From contig OX424559.1 in assembly GCA_949152475.1 (NCBI GenBank), positions 16,337,809 to 16,401,808 of the forward strand: a stretch of DNA of 64,000 nt, in the 5' to 3' direction. This DNA comes from Terebella lapidaria (lineage: Eukaryota; Annelida; Polychaeta; Terebellida; Terebellidae). Position 1 is the first letter of the stretch. Each line of letters opens with the position of its first letter. This document shows, piece after piece, positions 45,840-57,063 of this stretch. The notes under the pieces were generated by a model. The model had not been told where the DNA came from and ran no database searches. It was given only the letters and a program-made list of their open reading frames with translations. The position numbers were made by a program, and so were the translations under genes.

Positions 45840-47295
45840 GGTGGCTTATTACCGCCAACTACGTTCGTGTATTTCTCACCCCATTTATAATTACCACCTC
45901 ATAATATTCACCGCGTTTATAATTTCCACCCCGTTCATAATCATCACCTCAGAATTATCACCGCGTTTGTAATTTCCTTGTTTATAATTATCACCTCACA
46001 ATTTTCACCCAGTTTATAATTTCCACCCCGTTTATAATTATCACCTCACAATTTTAACCCCATTCATAATTTCCACCCCGTCTATTATTAACACCTCAGG
46101 ATTATCATCGAGTTTATAATTATGAATTGAACACAATCATTACTGGGTACAGAATTTCAATTAGTGCATTGAGTCTTAGTATGGACACTCTTGGCATTCT
46201 GTGTACCGTATTGACGCGCATATAAGGACATGTCCTCATATATGAGCACTTCCTTATGTCCAGACATAAGACCATGTCCTTATATGTGAAATTTTTTAGA
46301 AGCTGCCTGTAAAACATATGACCCACATATGAGGACATTTTGCATGTCGATGACTATAAGTTGTGAAAAATGACGCAACTACAACACGTGTAGCACGTAC
46401 CACTACGTATACCATATTCAGCATATTAATCTCGAATATTCTTGTGGTCTTGAAATTAAATTGTATTCATGTCCGATGTATGTGTTATAGACCCACAGGG
46501 AATTGTGTGTCACTCAAAGGGACAGAATTAATTGCGCCAATAATTTAATTAGGCCCCCATTCTTCAGTTTATAGTAGTGCATATAGTGTCCTTATATATG
46601 AATAAACGGGGTGTTTTTATGTCTGGATAAAAGCCACGTCCTTATAAGGGAATTTTCGATATATTGTGAAAATGCACAAATCCACATTTAAGGACATGCC
46701 CTTATATGCGCTTCAATGCGATAGCTATAGAGGCGTTCCCACAAGCGTCTTCTTGCTCTAGAGCTGCAGATGTTCATGAAGTGAGGTGATAATTATAAAC
46801 AGGGTGGAAATTATAAATACGGTGAAAATTACGAGGTGATAATTATAGATGGGGTGGATATTATACACTCGGTGAATATTGTGAGGTGATAATTATAGAT
46901 GGGGTGGATATTTTAAACTCGGTGAATATTGTGAGGTGATAATTATAGACGGGGTGAAAATTATGAAAGCGATGATTATTCTGAGGTGGTAATTATAGAT
47001 GGGGTGGATATTATAAACTTGGTGAATATTGTGAGGTGATAATCATAGATAGGGTGGAAATTATAAACGCGGTAAAAATTATGAGGTGATGATTATAGAT
47101 GGGGTGGATATTATAAACTTGGTGAATATTGTGAGGTGATAAAATACAGATGGGGTGGAAAATTATGAACGCGTTGAAAATTATAAGGTGATAATTATAG
47201 ATGGGGTGGATATTATAAACTCCGTGAATATTGTGAGGTGATAATTATAGACGGGGTGAGAAATGCACAAATATAATTGGCGGTAATGAGCCACC
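45840..47295. mobile_element. Foldback element with minisatellite arms (1.46 kb)
   Basis: Ends are inverted: GGTGGCTTATTACCGCC at the left, GGCGGTAATGAGCCACC at the right. Both arms are tandem repeats with a unit of about 50 bp. The left arm (45870-46120) reads TTATAATTATCACCTCACAA and so on. The right arm (46780-47270) is the inverse, GAGGTGATAATTATAGA. The centre (46123-46780) contains further inverted words around GTCCTTATAT and ATGAGGACAT. AGTTT occurs just outside both ends, but a clean target duplication is not certain. There is no coding capacity. Confidence 0.75.
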
Positions 47296-47548
47296 GTAGT
47301 TTGGGGATTATCTGGGAACTTCGGTGAATAAAGTTCTCATATGTGCGACTGGTTCTTAAATAGCATATGAATTGTGAGAAAAACTCGTCTTATGCTGGGG
47401 ACACAGGAATATTGCTGCTTGGAAAAGGGAAATTGACAAGTTGGAATTTTTATCGATTTCCAACCTTAGATGTAAATAGTTGGAAAAAGGGGTCTGTAGT
47501 ATCTTTAATTTCAATTTCCTTGGGATATAGCCGATGATTGGCGGTAAC

Positions 47549-48409
47549 CTACGGAAGCGCAGTGCTGCCACATGAGAAAAAAATTAAGTCGTTTTAAGGA
47601 GATAATAAGTCGATTTAACGAGATAATTAAGTCGATTTAACGAGATAATTAAGTCGTTTTAACGAGATAATAAGTCAATTTAACGAGAAAATAAGTCGAT
47701 TTAACGAGATAGTAAGTTGATTTAACGAGATAATTAAGTCGTTTTAACGAGTTAATAAGTCGTTTTATCGAGATAAATAAGTCGCTTTCACGAGATAAGT
47801 CGTTTTAACGAGATAATATCTCGTTAAATCGACTTATTATCTCGTTAAAACGACTTATTATCTCGTTAAATCGACTTGTTATTTTTCTCCCTTCGAGCGC
47901 AGTGCTACGGAAGGAAGCGCAGTGCTGCCACATGAGAAAAAAAATTAAGTCGTTTTAACGAGATGATAAGTCGTTTTAACGAGATATTATCTCGTTAAAT
48001 CGACTTGATTATCTCGTTAAATCGACTTATTATCACGTTAAAACGACTTAATATTTTACGGAAGCGCAGTGCTGCCACATGAGAAAAAAATTAAGTCGTT
48101 TTAAGGAGATAATAAGTCGATTTAACGAGATAATTAAGTCGATTTAACGAGATAATTAAGTCGTTTTAACGAGATAATCACTGCGCTTCAGTGATAATTA
48201 AGTCGCTCGTTAAATCGACTTAACTATCTCGTTAAATCGACTTATTATCTCGTTAAACGACTTATTATCTCGTTAAAACGACTTAATTATCTCGTTAAAT
48301 TGACTTATTATCTCATTAAATCGACTTAATTATCTCGTTAAAACGACTTATTATCTCGTTAAAACGACTTAATTTTTTTTTCTCATGTGGCAGCACTGCG
48401 CTCCCGTAG
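47549..48409. mobile_element. Foldback element with 21-bp repeat arms and TAAC target duplication
   Basis: It begins CTACGGAAGCGCAGTGCTGC and ends with the inverse. TAAC flanks both ends (47545-47548 and 48410-48413). Inside are dozens of copies of AAGTCGWTTTAACGAGATAAT in one orientation, followed by the same in the other orientation. Two internal copies of the terminal repeat (about 47911-47947 and 48057-48100) show it is a compound of at least three units. The sequence can form very long hairpins. No genes are present. Confidence 0.8.
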
Positions 48410-48548
48410 TAACCAGACAGCGGTCAATAGCTGGGATAATATTTACCAGCAGTAGTGCTACTATGGGCGAGTAATATTGGTTGGAACAAGAGTAATTGTA
48501 TGTGCTGGCTGTGACAGCGCCTACCCGCAGGATATCCGTAGCCGGTTA

Positions 48549-49700
48549 ATAATCTTTTATTTCTCGTGATGGCGACCCCTTACAGGGGTATGAGAGAACA
48601 TAGGTACAAAAATTAACAATGAGCTAGACACAACCTGTGTATATCACACATATACGTGAATTGATCAAGTATTACTAGCATAATAGTGTTATGGCCAGCC
48701 ATCAATGGCATGGAGAAAAGAGCCAATCTGGCTAACATCAGAAAAAAAGGGAAGTGATTGAACATACATTGTCAGTACACATACATCTCAACGTGCAAAT
48801 TATCATACTTAATCATTCATACATCCTTCCTAATACACCTAATCATTTTTGATAGATTTTTTAACCGTTTTATGCTTGTAGTATTAAACAATTCGCTCAT
48901 TTTCACTGAATTTGGATTCACTCGATAGTATCTATCAATATATTTTTTCGACAGTCAGAAAAAATTTATCACAAGTAAATAAATAATTAAATTCATTCCC
49001 TAATTCACCTGATTGACATTACATACATTTCTTATTTTTGTAGGATCAGCATGACTCTTACAAACGGGTAATTCACTATTTTGACATTTAAATTTACAAA
49101 CTTGCGAGTGCATCAGGACAGCTCAATTGAGACAAATATGTTTTCAAATTTTAATTCCTTTTTAAAAATTCTGTAGTTCAGGCAATTTTTTCTGATTCCA
49201 AACTGTACTCTGCCAATTTTGGGTACAAATATCAGACCCTCGTAGCTTAATACTGTTTTTGAACCATTCTTCAGACGGTTGAGATATTGTGAAATCTAAA
49301 TACAACAAATCGGAATAACCTCTATAATCTAGGATATTATTCACTGCTGATAACCATTTGGAGTGATGAACATCTCTATTTTGCAAATTAAGCATACATT
49401 CATACATGAGACATGAAAGTTTGTGCTGGTTTCCAGTTACAAGCCTGAACCAGAAGCTTAACATTCTATTCTCAGCATACAACGACAACTCGTGCTCCCC
49501 AGTCTCACCATATATCATACAATTAGTTGTGCAATTTTTCAAGTGTAATATATTTTTTAGAAATTTTCTGTGGAAGACATTTGTATGATTCCAATTTTCA
49601 AAACCCCACACCTCACTACCATACACTAATATAGGGACAATTAGCTGGCGAAATAATTTGATTTGTAAATCAACTGGCAAGCTTAATTTTTTCCGCACTT
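48549..49700 (-). pseudogene. LINE 3' part: reverse-transcriptase C-terminus and 3' UTR
   Basis: A 178-codon minus-strand frame (49162-49698) reads KLSLPVDLQIKLFRQLIVPI, then LVYGSEVWGFENW and so on. This is the post-polymerase domain of a LINE group related to the one at 52890-54410. The 3' UTR runs to a GAAATAAAAG signal near 48555. It is 5' truncated. Confidence 0.75.
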
Positions 49701-50200
49701 AACAGCCATGCTTCAGAGGGCTCTCTTTGCTTGCATGACCAGTCTACTATTGTCTTCTGGAAAGAATTAGTGGTGGAACATTGTAGGTGCTGGTTCACGG
49801 AATATCGATAGCCGGTTATAGACTAATCAGACAGCGGTCACCATCAGGGATATTTGTGCGAGCAGCGCCAACACAGGAGATTTGTGTAGTGTTAAAAACA
49901 GGTCTGCAAAAAAAAGTGTCTGCCAATAATGGTAAATTTGTACCCAATGGAATATCAATAGTTTGTTGAAGCATTCAACAACCAATCTCCATAAAGATAA
50001 TATCAATCAGAAAACCAAGCATATTCACAAGATCCGTTTCTGTATATGTATATGGAGTATTTGAATCATCCTGCACAAAATAAGCTATATCATATTTGAC
50101 TTCATTATGAAGATGACGACGTTGCCTTTTTTTAGAGAAAAAGATATTATGTATTGGCAATATTTTTTTTTGAAAACTATATTTCATAATAAACATGTGA

Positions 50201-50323
50201 CCCAAGTATCATACACTGCACCTTCTTCTATATTCAATAAGGATTAAAAAGGTGACAGATGGATTAAATGGTATTCATTTAGTGGACGAGTAGCATTAAG
50301 ACGCAGTGTATGATACTTGGGCC
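50201..50323. mobile_element. Short MITE with 10-bp target duplication
   Basis: Terminal inverted repeats CCCAAGTATCATACACTG and CAGTGTATGATACTTGGG enclose about 85 bp. AAACATGTGA is found immediately on the left (50191-50200) and on the right (50324-50333). A 9-10 bp duplication is typical of Mutator-like elements. A related fragment lies at 52-107. Confidence 0.75.
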
Positions 50324-50441
50324 AAACATGTGAAATTAATTGAATGAGACGTACTCACATCAAATGCTATGGCTACAACTAGTCCTTTGGGGGGGGGGGG
50401 GGGTCGCTCATTTGAGCAGGTCGTTCACGCGTCAATTCAGG

Positions 50442-50770
50442 AACTGTATTCATCACACGCAGATGTAAACAAAGCATAAAAGTGCAAAATGGACTGACAA
50501 TTCCACGCACACCATCGTATATCACTGATTATTTTCTCATAACTACACTATATATGCAGACACAAACTGGAAAATGTGCTCGATTTGACTTTCAAAGCCA
50601 ATTTGGACATGTTTACAATCGGGCTTGATGGATACATCTCGTTTCGTTATATATTTATCATGTTTATCATGTTTGTAGTCTGGCATAAAATGTGTGTTGA
50701 AACGGATGGAAAAAACGACTCGGACGGGGTGTAGTCGTGAAAATCAATGTACATATATGTTTTTGTTTTA
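50442..50770. mobile_element. Second copy of the TTAA foldback MITE (partial)
   Basis: This matches the centre and inner right arm of 2604-3160: ATCACACGCAGATGTAAACA, ACTACACTATATATGCAGAC, CTTGATGGATACATCTCGTT and so on. The outer ends are missing. A run of 15 G (50389-50403) lies about 40 bp upstream. Confidence 0.65.
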
Positions 50771-50961
50771 CATCGTATTAGATGAGTTCAAGATTTGGAT
50801 TTTCCAATATCCACATCTAGTGCATGCCACTTCTAGAATAGACAGTTTCACAGTGTATGTGTATTTGTATTACGGGAATGTAAGTATTAGTATTAACGTG
50901 TAGTAGATACGGGAATGTAAGTATTTGTATTAGTATTCACGTGTATGTGTATTTGTCATAG

Positions 50962-51727
50962 GCACAAATGTCCGGGATCCGCTGCCGAAACGCCAGATAC
51001 CGTTGACTTTCCGAGGACAGGAAGTGGATTTGTATTAGTGTATGATAATGAAACTGTGTCTCTGCGAACCACAGAACCTGGGATGCAAGACGGAACAGTC
51101 ATTGAATATGAACAGGTTCTCCAGACCAGAAATGGAAACATAATTGCTTCTCGGATACAAAACAGTGCACATTATCAGGAAGTACAACTGCAAAATGTTC
51201 CCGAGGTACTTGACGTCACTACTCATGAACAAAACTTGACAACAACGAATGATGTGGTGGCAGGGAATGCAACAGCAGCTGAGAATGGACATGAACACAT
51301 AACTGAATCTGGGATACAAATAAGTGCGGATTACCGGAAAGTGCAACTGCACAATGGGTCTGAGGATCTCGACACCACTTCTCCTAAAGAACACTTGACA
51401 ACAATGAACGATGTGGTGACAGAGAATGCAACAGCAACTGAGAGTGGATATGAACACATGACTGGATCTGGAATACAAAGTAGTGCACATTATCAAGGAG
51501 CAACACTGTACATTGGGTGTGAAGATCTTGACACCACTACTCCTAAACAACACTTGACGACAACGGGTGATGAGAGGGTGGAGAATGTAACAGCAGCTGG
51601 TAGTATGGGGGAGGAGCACGGAACAGCCCATGACGCTCGTCAGTACGAGCCTTTGATTCAGGACAGAAGCCAGAGAGACGACAGGAATGCTGACAGGATC
51701 AACGCATATGAACCACTGCAAGTGTGA
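50962..51727 (+). CDS. Cytoplasmic tail, terminal exon of the mosaic receptor
   Basis: A GTCATAG acceptor follows. The first base completes the AG left by 45307 to give R-H-K-C. About 255 residues end in N-A-Y-E-P-L-Q-V-stop. Three tandem repeats of 53 residues (starting near 51147, 51306 and 51465) share SGIQxSAxY, then LTTxNDVV and NATA. The first tyrosine motif, VIEYEQVL, fits the ITIM consensus. Each repeat carries one related tyrosine (HYQEVQL, DYRKVQL, HYQGATL), and two more sit at the end (QYEPLI, AYEPLQV). Tyrosines of this type usually recruit SH2-domain phosphatases or adaptors, so an inhibitory or endocytic role is inferred. A long minus-strand open frame over the exon is a shadow. 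Confidence 0.85.
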
Positions 51728-51834
51728 ACTATATTTAAAATTACCAATTAGCTCTATAATGTCTGTATATAATATTATTGAATGAACAACACTGCGTTCA
51801 AATTATGTGGTTCAGTATAGTTCATAATCCAAGA

Positions 51835-51840
51835 AATAAA
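51835..51840 (+). terminator. Polyadenylation signal AATAAA
   Basis: AATAAA, followed by AATAAATTG, occurs about 110 bp after the stop codon of the receptor tail. It is the first canonical signal downstream. Confidence 0.55.
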
Positions 51841-51844
51841 AATA

Positions 51845-52889
51845 AATTGTTTTGTTTTTTGGCAAGGCTACATTTTAAACTCAGTATTATTTATAACTCT
51901 TTCAAACAAAAACTTTATTTCATGTGATATAGTGAGATAAAGACAGATTAGATAAGACCTACCCTACTGCCACACAATTGAGGTCTTATCTAAGGGGGGT
52001 AGTCTCATTAGAAGGGTTCACTAACAATTTATAGTCATACTAGCGCCACAAGAAAAAGTTTTTACAGAGGGTGAAGTATTTTTTGAGTGGGGTCCTATCT
52101 GAGGGGTACCGCAGTAATAATATGTGTTATTCCAGCATTTATACTCTACCTGCAGACACACTGTATATATGTATTTATCAAGTGTAGCTCAACATAAACA
52201 GGAAAAGAGAAAATATCCACCTACATTGTGGGCTATATAAATGCATGTATTTGAAACAAGTTACGTAATGTTTACTTGTATTTTGTGTAGATTCCATTTA
52301 TTACAAACCTATTGAAACACACCCTGTATCTATTGTGAATAAATATGACCAATTGGCTTGTATCTTAATCATCGATTTTTGTCTAGTTTATATCAGCACA
52401 ATTTACTCGGATGATTTACGAATTATCATGGTTGAAATTCCACATTCGTGTTATCTCACGATGGCCCCTACATGAGGTGCCGGGCATTATGACAAACTAT
52501 CCAAATAGTAAACTAACTATAGGCTGTTTGCATTCAGTGCTTCCATGCCTCAAGCATCTTTAATATATCATGTCAATAATTAATTCCAATGTGTTGAATC
52601 ATATTGCACTGACTCGTCATCATTTACCATTTGAAGTTACGACTATAACAGAGGATGTATAATATATATTAAGCTACATACCACTTCTATTTTGAATGCA
52701 AAATAGCTCAGATATCCCACTCTCGTGTCACGACTATCATCTTCATTATAGTGTCTTTTGGATGGGTGTTATACTGAGTAGTTTCTATGATTTCATAGGC
52801 ACTTAAGTCTACGTGTACGCTCTCGCGCGTGACAATGTCTTTGTGGCTAGTCACTCATTGCCAGACACGTGCACATCTCAAATCGGGTA
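51845..52889. other. Intergenic region, no gene seen
   Basis: Unique-looking AT-rich sequence between the receptor 3' end and the next LINE fragment. Confidence 0.5.
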
Positions 52890-54410
52890 ATTCGTTATGA
52901 ATGAATGAATGAATGAATGAATGACTTTATTTCATGAAAGGCCTTAGGCCCATATACATGGTATATATACAATGAGAGTCGTTGCAGTAGATGTACAAAA
53001 TACCATCATAATGACAACTACATCATAACGTGCATCAAAACATAATGTATTACCTCTTCACTGGCTACTAAGTGCACTAAGGGTTTTATGTATAAAAGCT
53101 GACAAGTTATAATACAAGATTCATTTTGATAGGACATAGTATTTTTTGAAACTGTTAATTGCATAGTGTTTCGTCGTGTCATTTATATGATTCACGAGAA
53201 AACGTTGTCTGATTTCAGTATATTGTGGACATGATGATAAAAAATGCATTTCATCTTCAACAAAATCCAAGTGTAACTCCCTCTTACAAAACAAACGAAA
53301 TGGTGAATTTTCAGTGTTTTCCCTATATTGATCATATGCCAAATTAATATGTGAGCAACGAAATTTTGCCAAAGCTATACAATGCTTGTAGTATAAATTG
53401 CACGACAGGTACTTCTCATATACAAGTATGTCTGGTATTTAGATTAGATTCTAGATTTAGATTCTATATTAAGTTTGGTATTTCTTAATAAATATAAGGG
53501 TATTTCTTAATAATCTTTATGCCACATTTGACAGGATACATCAATTACTTTTTGCTTGAAATTACAAATGAATAAATCTCAATTTGATACACTTTGCTGC
53601 AACCAAACATCTCCAAACCCATGAGAACATAGCATAACTCTAATGTCTGCGACCCAGTTTTCATACCAATTGATCACACTCTTTCATGAACTGATGCAGA
53701 GAGTTTCTCAATCTAGTACTAGTATTGTTGATTGAATCATGTACAATGGACAACAGTATTCTTAACACATTCCGTCTTATACTTCACATGACGGGGTAAT
53801 CTACCCAAATATCCCAGGACCGCTGCATTCGAAGTGCTATAAGACAATGACAATGTGTATTTACAAAGTTTCCTATGTATTAGTTCAAATTTTTTTTGTG
53901 ATTTTATACCCCAAATTTCTGCACCATATGTCAAAATAGGTACAACAATTTTATCGAACAGGTCGAGGCACAATTTATAGGAAGGCCACCAACATTTTTG
54001 ATAAGTCGTTTTAACATAAACACTGCTTTCTCAGCCTGCGCACATAAGGTTGACAATGCTACAGACCAGGACAATTTTGATGAGAAAATAATGCCAAGAT
54101 ACTTGTAATATGTTACACATTCTAATTTTGTGTTGTTGGAATGAAATTTTTCATTTTGTCGCAGGGAACCACCATTTCTAAAGACCATAACCCTAGTTTT
54201 TGAAACATTAACTGTCAGACCACTTTCCATGCAGAATGCACTCAAAACATTCAACTGATTATGTAACCATTCCACAGTTTCATTGACTACACATATATCA
54301 TCAGCATACATCAACATGTGGACATTTGGAAAGTTTTCGTCCACATAAATACCAGGACAGACAGACTCAACAAAATGCAGACTGAACAAGAAAATTGAGG
54401 TCAAGGTCAA
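52890..54410 (-). pseudogene. LINE: polymerase and C-terminal part, 5' truncated
   Basis: On the minus strand, 53931-54410 reads GIYVDENFPNVHMLMYADDI (the Y-A-D-D active site) and LECVTYYKYLGIIFSSKLSW. 53737-53973 reads DKIVVPILTYGAEIWGI. 53121-53372 has FCKRELHLDFVEDEMHFLSS followed by C-P, a Cys/His finger. Frames are shifted between these pieces. The 3' end has a GAAATAAAG signal and a TTCA-repeat tail (52896-52925), as expected for a target-primed insertion. The 5' end stops at 54410 in the minisatellite-like block. Confidence 0.8.
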
Positions 54411-55034
54411 AGTTCATCCATAATAACCCTAAGACATGTTTGTTTAGGGTGACAACTCACCAAACAAATTTGAGGCCAAGGTCAAAGGTCATCTATTAAA
54501 GATGCCGACTGGGCCAAAAAAAATAGATGCCATGGTCAAAGTTCATTCATCAAGATTTCAACCTGGCGATAGTTATGCTTGCAACAAATGCTACCTTTGA
54601 GTCTTCATTCAGTGTATTGTGGCGGATGAAAGCATATTTTTAGGTTACCGAACTTTTGGTCCGATAACCTATTGAAGTGTTTGAGGTCAAGGTCAAAGTT
54701 CATCCATAATAATCCTAAGACATGGTTGTTTAGGGTGACAAGTCCGAAAATAACATCCGTTATGCTCTAAGACGTACCGTTTCTGAGATATCATCGAAAA
54801 CGAAAAATGCCGACTCAGTATACAAATTTTAGGCCAAGGTCAAAGCTCATCTATTAAAGATGCCGACTGGGCCAAAAAAAATAGATGTCTTGGTCAAAGT
54901 TCATCCATCAAGATTTCAACCTGGCGTTAGTTATGCTTGCAACAAATGCTACCTTTGAGTCTTCAATCAGTGTATTGTGGCGGATGAAAGCATATTTTTA
55001 GGTTACCGAACTTTTGGTCCGATAACCTATTGAA
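54411..55034. repeat. Tandem duplicate of about 358 bp carrying the Helitron-like head
   Basis: The block from GAGGTCAAGGTCAAAGTTCA to AGGTTACCGAACTTTTGGTC then CGATAACCTATTGAAGTG occurs twice, with heads at 54640 and 54998. The first copy is cut right after the head hairpin. The two copies are nearly identical. Confidence 0.75.
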
Positions 55035-55812
55035 GTGGCGTTGCGTCCGTCACTTGTCAGTGTCAGCATCCTCGGCGTTGTCCGTCAAATTTTTTTATTC
55101 TGAAAGATTACAGTCGAATAATTCTGAATTTTGCCAAAAAATGTCGGCCATTTTGTCGAAAAAATGGCCAATTTTGGACTTTGGTGGCCATTTTCACAGA
55201 AGCTGTCTGATTTGAGATGATTTCTCTCATATACCTCTCTGACTTGCCCTTGAACCGCCGGTCTGCGTGTGGCTGCCATTTTTTTTCTCGACAGGTCCCA
55301 ATGGAGATTTTCCCATGGCGAATTCTCATTTGTTTTATAATGGGACATATTTTTCCTACTATCTCACATAATACTGTGATTAGGGATAAATTGTGGATAT
55401 ACAGGACATGATATATGCTGAACATTTTTGTGACCTTAAATTTGACCTTTGACCTTATTTTCAATATCACAGAACAAAATGGCTGATATCTCGCGTTTAG
55501 GAACTTTGCTCGTTATTGACTTTACAGCTTGGAACTCAATTATGTGCATATAGGAAATGACATACGCTGAATATTCTCATGGGCTTGAACTTGTCCTTCG
55601 ACCTTAATTCCAATATCAGAGCACAAGATGGCTAATATTTTCCTTATTATCGACTTTACAGTTTGAGAATAAATTATGACTTACAGGAAATGATATATGT
55701 CGAATATCCTTGTGACCTCGAATTAGTCCAGGTCACGGGACGAGAGGACTGATATCTAATGTCTAAAACATATATTGTCTAGTAACCTTGCTTAGCATTT
55801 AGGCTATTTTTT
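54997..55812 (+). mobile_element. Helitron-like minisatellite element (copy F)
   Basis: It runs from TTAGGTTACCGAACTTTTGG through AAATGGCCAATTTTGGACTT blocks and about three 134-bp monomers to TCTAGTAACCTTGCTTAGCA followed by TTTAGGCTATTTTTTG. Confidence 0.65.
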
Positions 55813-56412
55813 GTACTTTCGAATTTGTATAAATTCACACAACAATATGACTTGAACATGGGCTAGATCTTTTACTACGATAGTAGTATAATACTGGAAC
55901 AACAATTCATGTGAAACGAATACCTTTAAAGCGGCTCTTTCACTTCTTTCCACTTCCCAGAATATTTTTTGGGCCTATGTATATTTTGAGTCGTATCAAC
56001 TGATAGACATGTCAGTTGCAAAACAGTGACAATAAAACAGCACACACGGGTCTTGTAAGCTAAAATATCGAAGTATTTCCTCGGTCACTTCCTCGGTTCA
56101 CTCGATGGCCTAGCACATTTGCATATCCATGAGCTTGGTGAGTGTTGATGTCTCACATACGGTGCCCATTCGTTTCGCGTCGTTGCTAGTTAAAAAAACG
56201 AATTCCGCGCATTTTCAGCAGTGTCATGAAAAATCAACATTCCGAGAAACTGGTGTACCCCAATATTTTATGTATGAATTATCGCATTTTACCAGGACCA
56301 TGTTATATTTCTTTGACTATAAACAACATTTTAGAAAGGCATACATGTTGAAACTTTTTTGTGGTTCGTACATTCTACTCCTGGCGATTCTCGTCACTTT
56401 CCCTGAAAACAG
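55813..56412. other. Region upstream of the partial receptor paralogue
   Basis: From about 56300 this is a diverged copy of the intron before the linker exon at 44703 (ATATTTCTTTGACTA, then ACATTCTACTCCT). No ectodomain exon is visible upstream. Confidence 0.5.
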
Positions 56413-56463
56413 AACCGATGAAAGAAGTGATCATTGGCACAGAGGCGCAGGAACCAGAACCAA
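56413..56463 (+). CDS. Linker exon of the partial receptor paralogue
   Basis: AAAACAG acceptor, GTAAGA donor, 51 nt, phase 1-1. It encodes (x)-P-M-K-E-V-I-I-G-T-E-A-Q-E-P-E-P. It is a clear paralogue of 44703-44753, and the flanking introns are also homologous. The gene is partial: no ectodomain exons were found before it. Confidence 0.6.
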
Positions 56464-56788
56464 GTAAGACCAAGAACACACTGGTTGTTGTTGTTCCATA
56501 TCCAAATTCAAATCAATTCATCCACAACTCCATATCAGCTGGAGTTGACAAATTTTCAGTTGCTTGTGATTTGATATGAATTTCCCTCCAGAACTACACA
56601 TTTTATACAAGACATGAAATACATGCATATCTGATATCGAATAAAAAATTGCACTTTATCAACAGGTTTGTAAGTATTTATTGCTGTGCATGTGATCGGT
56701 GTGCACAGGCTAATTATAGTGACCCTGCTTTTAACCAATGGGTGTTTAGAATATTAGTATAAGTAATAATACTACACGATAATATTAG

Positions 56789-57063
56789 ACACCAGGAATG
56801 AAAATACATTTGCTTCTGGAACACAAAACAGTGTAAATCATCAGGAAGTACAACTGAAAAATGGTTGTGAAAGACTTGACATCACTACGCCTGACCAGTA
56901 CTTGACAACAACAAATGGCGTGGTGGCGGAGAAAGAAACAGCAGCTGGTAGTTTGGTTGAAGAGCACCCAGCAGCCTCGCAGTACCAGACTTTGGTTGAC
57001 GACAGAAGCCAGAGAGACAGAAATGCTGACAGGATCAATACATACGCACCACTACAAGTGTGA
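56789..57063 (+). CDS. Short cytoplasmic-type terminal exon of the paralogue
   Basis: It is open from an ATATTAG acceptor to TGA, with (N)-T-R-N-E-N-T-F-A-S-G-T-Q-N-S first and N-T-Y-A-P-L-Q-V last. It corresponds to one 53-residue repeat plus the C-terminus of the tail at 50962-51727. The tyrosine of that repeat is lost (NHQEVQL), but QYQTLV and TYAPLQV remain. No transmembrane exon lies between 56464 and 56788, and splicing directly from the linker exon stays in frame. It may be a degenerating partial gene copy, or it may encode a tail-only or soluble product. AATAAA occurs near 57125. Confidence 0.6.

Noticed and set aside
47549-48409. CRISPR-like regular short repeats
   Set aside because: The units are contiguous, occur in both orientations and have no unique spacers. 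The ends are inverted repeats with a target duplication, so this is a foldback element in a eukaryotic genome.
51035-51721. Long minus-strand open frame of 228 codons
   Set aside because: It lies exactly opposite the receptor tail exon and has a Cys/Leu/Ser-rich composition with no start context. It is an antisense shadow of the repeat-bearing coding exon.
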